DNA of 64,000 bases, taken from positions 62,001 through 126,000 of the forward strand of contig NZ_JAFMTA010000001.1 in NCBI RefSeq assembly GCF_017916515.1, written 5' to 3'. A program made the position numbers and the translations under genes. The notes beneath the pieces are model-generated. The model saw only the letters and a list, made by a program, of their open reading frames with translations. It had not been told where the DNA came from and did not search any database. Positions 60,979 through 64,000 of this stretch are shown piece after piece; the first letter of the stretch is position 1; each line of letters begins with the position of its first letter. The stretch comes from Naasia sp. SYSU D00948. GTDB taxonomy: Bacteria > Actinomycetota > Actinomycetes > Actinomycetales > Microbacteriaceae.

Positions 60979-61254
60979 TCAGTCCTTGGTCAGAGTGCCG
61001 AGGAGCTCCCGGATCTGGTGGTGCTGCTCCATCGGGTGGCGCAGCGGCAGGTCGTCGTGGATCTCGTAGTAGTTGCGGCGTCCGTCCTTGTGGCGCTCGA
61101 GGTAGCCGGCCTCGGCCAGCTCGGCGACGATCCGCTGTGCGGCACGCTCGGTGATCCCGACCCGCTCGGACACGTCACGCAGGCGGATGCCCGGGTCGCG
61201 CGCGACGCAGAGCAGCACGCGGGCATGATTCGTGAGAAAGGTCCAGTCGGCCAC
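60979..61254 (-). CDS. winged-helix regulator, 91 aa
   Basis: A 91-residue DNA-binding protein: NHARVLLCVARDPGIRLRDVSERVGITERAAQRIVAELAEAGYLERHKDGRRNYYEI is a complete MarR/ArsR-like winged helix with wing. No metal ligands of the ArsR type are seen. Start GTG 61254 has TAACCT 6 bases upstream. It is divergent from the 132-residue gene; three palindromes between the two are candidate operators. Confidence 0.8.
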   Translation of the reverse strand: MADWTFLTNHARVLLCVARDPGIRLRDVSERVGITERAAQRIVAELAEAGYLERHKDGRRNYYEIHDDLPLRHPMEQHHQIRELLGTLTKD

Positions 61255-61260
61255 GGTCCC

Positions 61261-61266
61261 AGGTTA
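61261..61266 (-). promoter_or_regulatory. -10 box TAACCT for the small regulator
   Basis: Ends 6 bases before GTG 61254. Confidence 0.45.
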
Positions 61267-61305
61267 GCGGACTCCTAAGACGCGACACCATATGCGCGTA
61301 CTGTG

Positions 61306-61372
61306 TGACGCGTCAAGAGTTACGCGACTCTCTAAACGCGTTTGACAAAACACGATTTTCGCGTCGTATATT
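61306..61372 (+). promoter_or_regulatory. palindromic operators and promoter of the 132-residue gene
   Basis: Three palindromes around a common ACGCG core: TGACGCGTCA (61306-61315), GAGT-N6-ACTC (61317-61330) and AAACGCGTTT (61334-61343). The last overlaps the -35 TTGACA at 61342-61347; the -10 TATATT is at 61367-61372, 7 bases before the ATG. The divergent winged-helix protein is the obvious candidate binder. Confidence 0.6.
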
Positions 61373-61379
61373 GGTCCCC

Positions 61380-61778
61380 ATGAACCCCCCGCCGACGCCC
61401 CTCGTCCCCTCCGCGCCTCCCGCCGGCTCGTTCGCCACGGACCTGCTCGTCTACGCCGGGCGCCTCCTCGAGACCCCTTCCGGACTCGCACAGGCGGTCC
61501 TCGACTACGCGCACGCTGTGGCGCAGCGGGGAACGTCGGACGTCGTCACGGTGCCGGTCCTGCACGACGGGCAGCCCCACGAGGTCCGCCTCCTCGTCGG
61601 CGGCGCCGTGCCCCTGGCCGCGCTGTCCCCGGCGGAGGCGAGGACCAGGGAGCAGGCGCAGGCCGACCTGGACGCGCTCCGATCCCGGGTCTCGTCGTCC
61701 CCGCGCATCAGCGACGGGAACGGGTCCGAGGACGACGACTACTGGCAGACCGCCGCGTACAGCGAGTGGGAGTACTGA
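61380..61778 (+). CDS. hypothetical protein with strong regulated promoter, 132 aa
   Basis: A 132-residue protein: Pro-rich start, a helical/beta region GSFATDLLVYAGRLLETPSG, VTVPVLHDGQPHEVRLLVGG and an acidic C-terminus EDDDYWQTAAYSEWEY. No family recognised. The ATG at 61380 is fixed by a TATATT box 7 bases upstream; earlier in-frame codons fall in the operator region. Confidence 0.6.
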   Translation: MNPPPTPLVPSAPPAGSFATDLLVYAGRLLETPSGLAQAVLDYAHAVAQRGTSDVVTVPVLHDGQPHEVRLLVGGAVPLAALSPAEARTREQAQADLDALRSRVSSSPRISDGNGSEDDDYWQTAAYSEWEY

Positions 61779-61783
61779 GCGGC

Positions 61784-62386
61784 TCAGCAGCTGTCGGCGA
61801 AGGTCCGCCGGGGATGCTCCGGGTCGGTGGCGTCGATGTTCGCGTTCGCTCTGGCCCGGGGCTGCACCCGGTCGAGGTAGAGCCGCTGCGCCAGGGCCCG
61901 CGGCGAGCCGGGCGCGAGACCGGCGCGCGAGAAGGCCTCCTCCGCCGGCACGAAGAGGCAGATGGTCGAGCTCCAGGAGCCGAGGAGCTCCGGTCGCAGC
62001 AGGAGAGGCCCGTCGACGATCAGGACCGCATCCCCCTCCAGCCGCCTGTCGGGCTCCTCACCCGCCGAGAGCGCGAAGGGCCGTTCCCGCCGGAAGGGCC
62101 GGACCAGCCGCTCCTGGACCGCGGTGTAGTCGTAGGCGTCGGCGTAGTACCGCTGCGCCGCCGCGTCCCCCTCGGGCTCGGCGACCAGGAAGGCGTCGAT
62201 GGAGGCGCGCACGGGCATGACTCCCGCTCGCCGGAACGCCTCCGCGAGGTCGTCCGCGAACGGAGCCGTGCCGGAGCCGTCCAGACCGTCGACCGCGACG
62301 ACGAGCCGGCCTCGAGGGTAGTTGTGGCGGATCTCGCCCACGAGCTCGTCGAGGACGTCGGCCTTGGCGGGAGCCCAGCGTGCCAT
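61784..62386 (-). CDS. uridine kinase-like P-loop protein lacking the Walker A lysine
   Basis: A 200-residue protein of the uridine kinase/phosphoribulokinase-like group. RLVVAVDGLDGSGTAPFADDLAEAF should hold the Walker A motif, but residues 34-41 read GLDGSGTA, with Thr where Lys is expected. The rest is well kept: VRASIDAFL, the GDAVLIVDGPLLLRPELLGSW Walker B region, AQRLYLDRV. So it may bind ligand without kinase activity or have lost function recently. Start set by TAGGGT box. Confidence 0.7.
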   Translation of the reverse strand: MARWAPAKADVLDELVGEIRHNYPRGRLVVAVDGLDGSGTAPFADDLAEAFRRAGVMPVRASIDAFLVAEPEGDAAAQRYYADAYDYTAVQERLVRPFRRERPFALSAGEEPDRRLEGDAVLIVDGPLLLRPELLGSWSSTICLFVPAEEAFSRAGLAPGSPRALAQRLYLDRVQPRARANANIDATDPEHPRRTFADSC

Positions 62387-62392
62387 GGCCTC

Positions 62393-62398
62393 ACCCTA
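62393..62398 (-). promoter_or_regulatory. -10 box TAGGGT for the kinase-like gene
   Basis: Ends 6 bases before ATG 62386. Confidence 0.5.
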
Positions 62399-62416
62399 CG
62401 CCGACGGGAGGGACCC

Positions 62417-62422
62417 TAGAGT
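62417..62422 (+). promoter_or_regulatory. -10 box TAGAGT for mutY
   Basis: Ends 6 bases before GTG 62429. Confidence 0.5.
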
Positions 62423-62428
62423 GTCCGG

Positions 62429-63304
62429 GTGACGGAGGAGCTGGCGCCCGCGATCACCGGCTGGTTCGCCGTGGCGGCCCGGGATCTCCCGTGGCGCCGG
62501 CCCGGCTTCCCGGCCTGGGGCACGCTCGTGAGCGAGTTCATGCTCCAGCAGACGCCCGTGGCCCGGGTCGTCCCTCTCCTCCTCGAGTGGCTGGAGAGAT
62601 GGCCCACTCCCGCGCACCTCGCGGCGGTTCCGCCCGGCGAGGCCGTCCGGGCGTGGGGCCGGCTCGGCTATCCCCGCCGAGCCCTGGCCCTGCACGGCTG
62701 CGCGGTCGCGATCGCGGAGCGGCACGGCGATCGGGTCCCGGAGGACGTCGAGGAGCTGCTCGCGCTTCCCGGGGTCGGCCCGTACACCGCGAGAGCCGTC
62801 GCCGCCTTCGCCTACGGGCACCGTCATCCGGTGGTGGACACGAACGTCCGCCGAGTCCTCGCCCGCGCGATCCGCGGCGAGGCGGAGCCGGGACCGCCGT
62901 CGACGGCCCGTGATCTGGCGCTCATGGACGAGCACCTGCCGCTTGCTCGCGAGGAGGCGCGCGCCTTCAACGCGGGGATGATGGAGCTCGGTGCGATCGT
63001 GTGCACCGCACGGGCCCCGCGCTGCGCGGAGTGCCCGATCGCGTCGCTCTGCGCCTGGCGGAACGCGGGCTACCCCGAGTACGGCGGCCCCCGGAAGCCG
63101 CGGCAGAAGCGCTACGAGGGCTCGGACCGGCAGGCCCGCGGCCGTCTCCTGGCACTCCTCCGGTCGGCCACCGCGCCCGTCGAGGAGGAGGAGCTGCTCG
63201 CGGGGTTGGAGGACCCGGAACGGGCGGCACGCGCACTCGAGGGCCTTCTCCGCGACGGCCTGGCCGAGCGGACCGCCCTCGGCGTCGTCCTGCCCGCCGC
63301 CTGA
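62429..63304 (+). CDS. mutY: A/G-specific adenine glycosylase
   Basis: A 291-residue base-excision enzyme removing adenine opposite 8-oxoguanine. The catalytic Glu is in SEFMLQQTPVARV, the helix-hairpin-helix and catalytic Asp in LPGVGPYTARAVAAFAYGHRHPVVDTNVRRVL, and four Cys of the 4Fe-4S cluster in VCTARAPRCAECPIASLC. The C-terminal NUDIX-like 8-oxoG-recognition domain of longer MutY proteins is much reduced; the last 70 residues are a short winged-helix-like region. Start GTG set by the TAGAGT box. Confidence 0.92.
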   Translation: MTEELAPAITGWFAVAARDLPWRRPGFPAWGTLVSEFMLQQTPVARVVPLLLEWLERWPTPAHLAAVPPGEAVRAWGRLGYPRRALALHGCAVAIAERHGDRVPEDVEELLALPGVGPYTARAVAAFAYGHRHPVVDTNVRRVLARAIRGEAEPGPPSTARDLALMDEHLPLAREEARAFNAGMMELGAIVCTARAPRCAECPIASLCAWRNAGYPEYGGPRKPRQKRYEGSDRQARGRLLALLRSATAPVEEEELLAGLEDPERAARALEGLLRDGLAERTALGVVLPAA

Positions 63305-63366
63305 GAGGTTCCGCCCCCCCGGACTGGGTCTGTGCTGGGTGGCAGCCGGGAGCCAGCATTGTGGGT

Positions 63367-63402
63367 GAGCGTCGGCGGCCCGCCACCCGGCCGCCGACGC
63401 TC
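63367..63402 (+). terminator. mutY terminator hairpin
   Basis: Perfect 14-bp stem (63367-63380 with 63389-63402) with loop CGCCACCC, 62 bases past the mutY stop. Confidence 0.75.
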
Positions 63403-63469
63403 CCTCGAACGGCCGCGCCGGCTCCTTCCGAGCCGCAGCCGCGGGTTCAGCGTTGGAGCGCTGCCGCTG

Positions 63470-63504
63470 CCGCCGTGAGGGTCGCCACCCGGCCCTCGCG
63501 GCGG
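63470..63504 (-). terminator. rbfA terminator hairpin
   Basis: 12-bp stem with one G-U pair (63470-63481 with 63493-63504) lying 45 bases past the rbfA stop; its loop repeats the CGCCACCCGG of the mutY hairpin. Confidence 0.6.
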
Positions 63505-63549
63505 TCAGTGGCGCCGCAGTCCGGTCACCGCGCGCGCTCCCGGCGAGGA

Positions 63550-63990
63550 TCAGTCCTCGTCGTCGACCTGCTCGCGCGGCTTGACGTACGGGTCGGGCTC
63601 CCCCGCGTACTGGGCCGTGCGCGCGAGCGCCCTGGCCTCCTCGTCGCGCTGCCGCGCCTCCTCGAGGAGCGACTGGATGCGAGCAGCGTTCTCGGGGACC
63701 GCGTCGAGGATGAACTCGAGGCTCGGGGTCGTCCGAGCCGTGATGTTGCGGCCCACCTCGGTGCGGAGCATCCCGGTCGCCGCCTTGAGCGCGGCGGCGC
63801 TGTCCGCCCGCTCCTCCTCGGTGCCGTAGACGGTGTAGAAGACCGACGCGTGCTGCAGATCGCCCGTCATGCGGACGTCCGTGATCGTCACGAAGCCGAG
63901 GCGCGGGTCACGGATGCCCTTGTCCAGCCGGCGGGCGATGATCTCCTTGATCCGGTCCGCGAGCTTGGCGGCGCGAGTGGGGTCGGCCAT
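63550..63990 (-). CDS. rbfA: 30S ribosome-binding factor A
   Basis: A 146-residue protein of the RbfA family, needed for 16S rRNA maturation and cold adaptation. RAAKLADRIKEIIARRLDKGIRDPRLGFVTITDVRMTGDLQHASVFYTVYG is the KH-like fold core, with RTTPSLEFILDAVPENAARIQSLLEEAR following. The C-terminal tail (from about 115) is charged and family-variable. It lies near the window end; infB, its usual upstream partner, would be just beyond. Confidence 0.96.
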   Translation of the reverse strand: MADPTRAAKLADRIKEIIARRLDKGIRDPRLGFVTITDVRMTGDLQHASVFYTVYGTEEERADSAAALKAATGMLRTEVGRNITARTTPSLEFILDAVPENAARIQSLLEEARQRDEEARALARTAQYAGEPDPYVKPREQVDDED

Positions 63991-64000
63991 GGCGTGTCTC

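Overview
The window is a gene-dense, very GC-rich stretch of what looks like an actinobacterial chromosome. GTG starts are frequent, genes often overlap by 4 bases (ATGA or GTGA), and about 26 genes carry a TANNNT -10 box 6-8 bases before the start codon with no ribosome binding site, which points to leaderless mRNAs. Gene content (membrane-anchored trypsin-like protease with CvpA domain, HelD/HelR-type ATPase, Ku/LigD, SARP-type regulator, mycothiol-era DinB-like protein, truB-ribF beside rbfA) fits Actinomycetota, most likely Microbacteriaceae; the family assignment is inference. No rRNA, tRNA, CRISPR array, insertion sequence or prophage was found.

Layout. 1-7.4 kb: two alpha/beta hydrolases, small proteins, an operon of three tandem paralogues of an unrecognised membrane-anchored family (2324-4760), then a two-gene ABC exporter. 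7.4-19.3 kb: rpsO alone, two MarR regulators, the secreted-protease-like MarP homologue, siderophore-interacting protein, apt, VanZ-like protein, a HelD/HelR RNA-polymerase ATPase, a flavin reductase under a three-site operator, a 428-base palindrome-rich gap, FKBP, and two intramembrane metalloproteases (M50-like and PrsW). 19.3-26.7 kb: a 99-residue protein behind a long hairpin-rich leader, a CMD-family protein, a DUF6328 membrane protein, then the end-joining pair ku and ligD, with ligD overlapping a yihY gene broken by one in-frame TGA. 26.7-35 kb: aspA, a phosphate unit (PiT transporter, small membrane protein, CHAD protein), small acidic proteins, a maltokinase-like protein and an S9 oligopeptidase. 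35-45.6 kb: SNF2-like helicase, FAD/Rieske oxidoreductase, psuG with a PfkB kinase, a DUF2207 protein, and the overlapping M20 peptidase-mmuM-macrodomain operon. 45.6-53.8 kb: SGNH hydrolase, lipoprotein esterase with ROK kinase, deoC with two aldehyde dehydrogenase genes (the second lacking its catalytic half), a repeat-bearing gap, and nucleoside hydrolase with an MFS transporter. 53.8-64 kb: ribF and truB with two small membrane proteins, panE-like reductase, SARP-type regulator, a small regulator facing an operator-rich promoter, a kinase-like protein lacking its Walker A lysine, mutY, and rbfA.

How the genes work together. Nucleoside and pentose salvage recurs (apt, psuG/kinase, macrodomain, ROK kinase, deoC with aldehyde dehydrogenase, nucleoside hydrolase with transporter). 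DNA repair is represented by ku/ligD, mutY and perhaps the SNF2-like helicase. Translation and RNA-modification genes (rpsO, rbfA, truB) are scattered instead of clustered, because a 6.4-kb block separates rbfA from truB. The most interesting unexplained items are the three-paralogue membrane family, the hairpin-rich leader at about 19430-19634, the palindrome cluster at 16631-16900, the GATCAGGAG repeats at 51432-51524, and the interrupted yihY.
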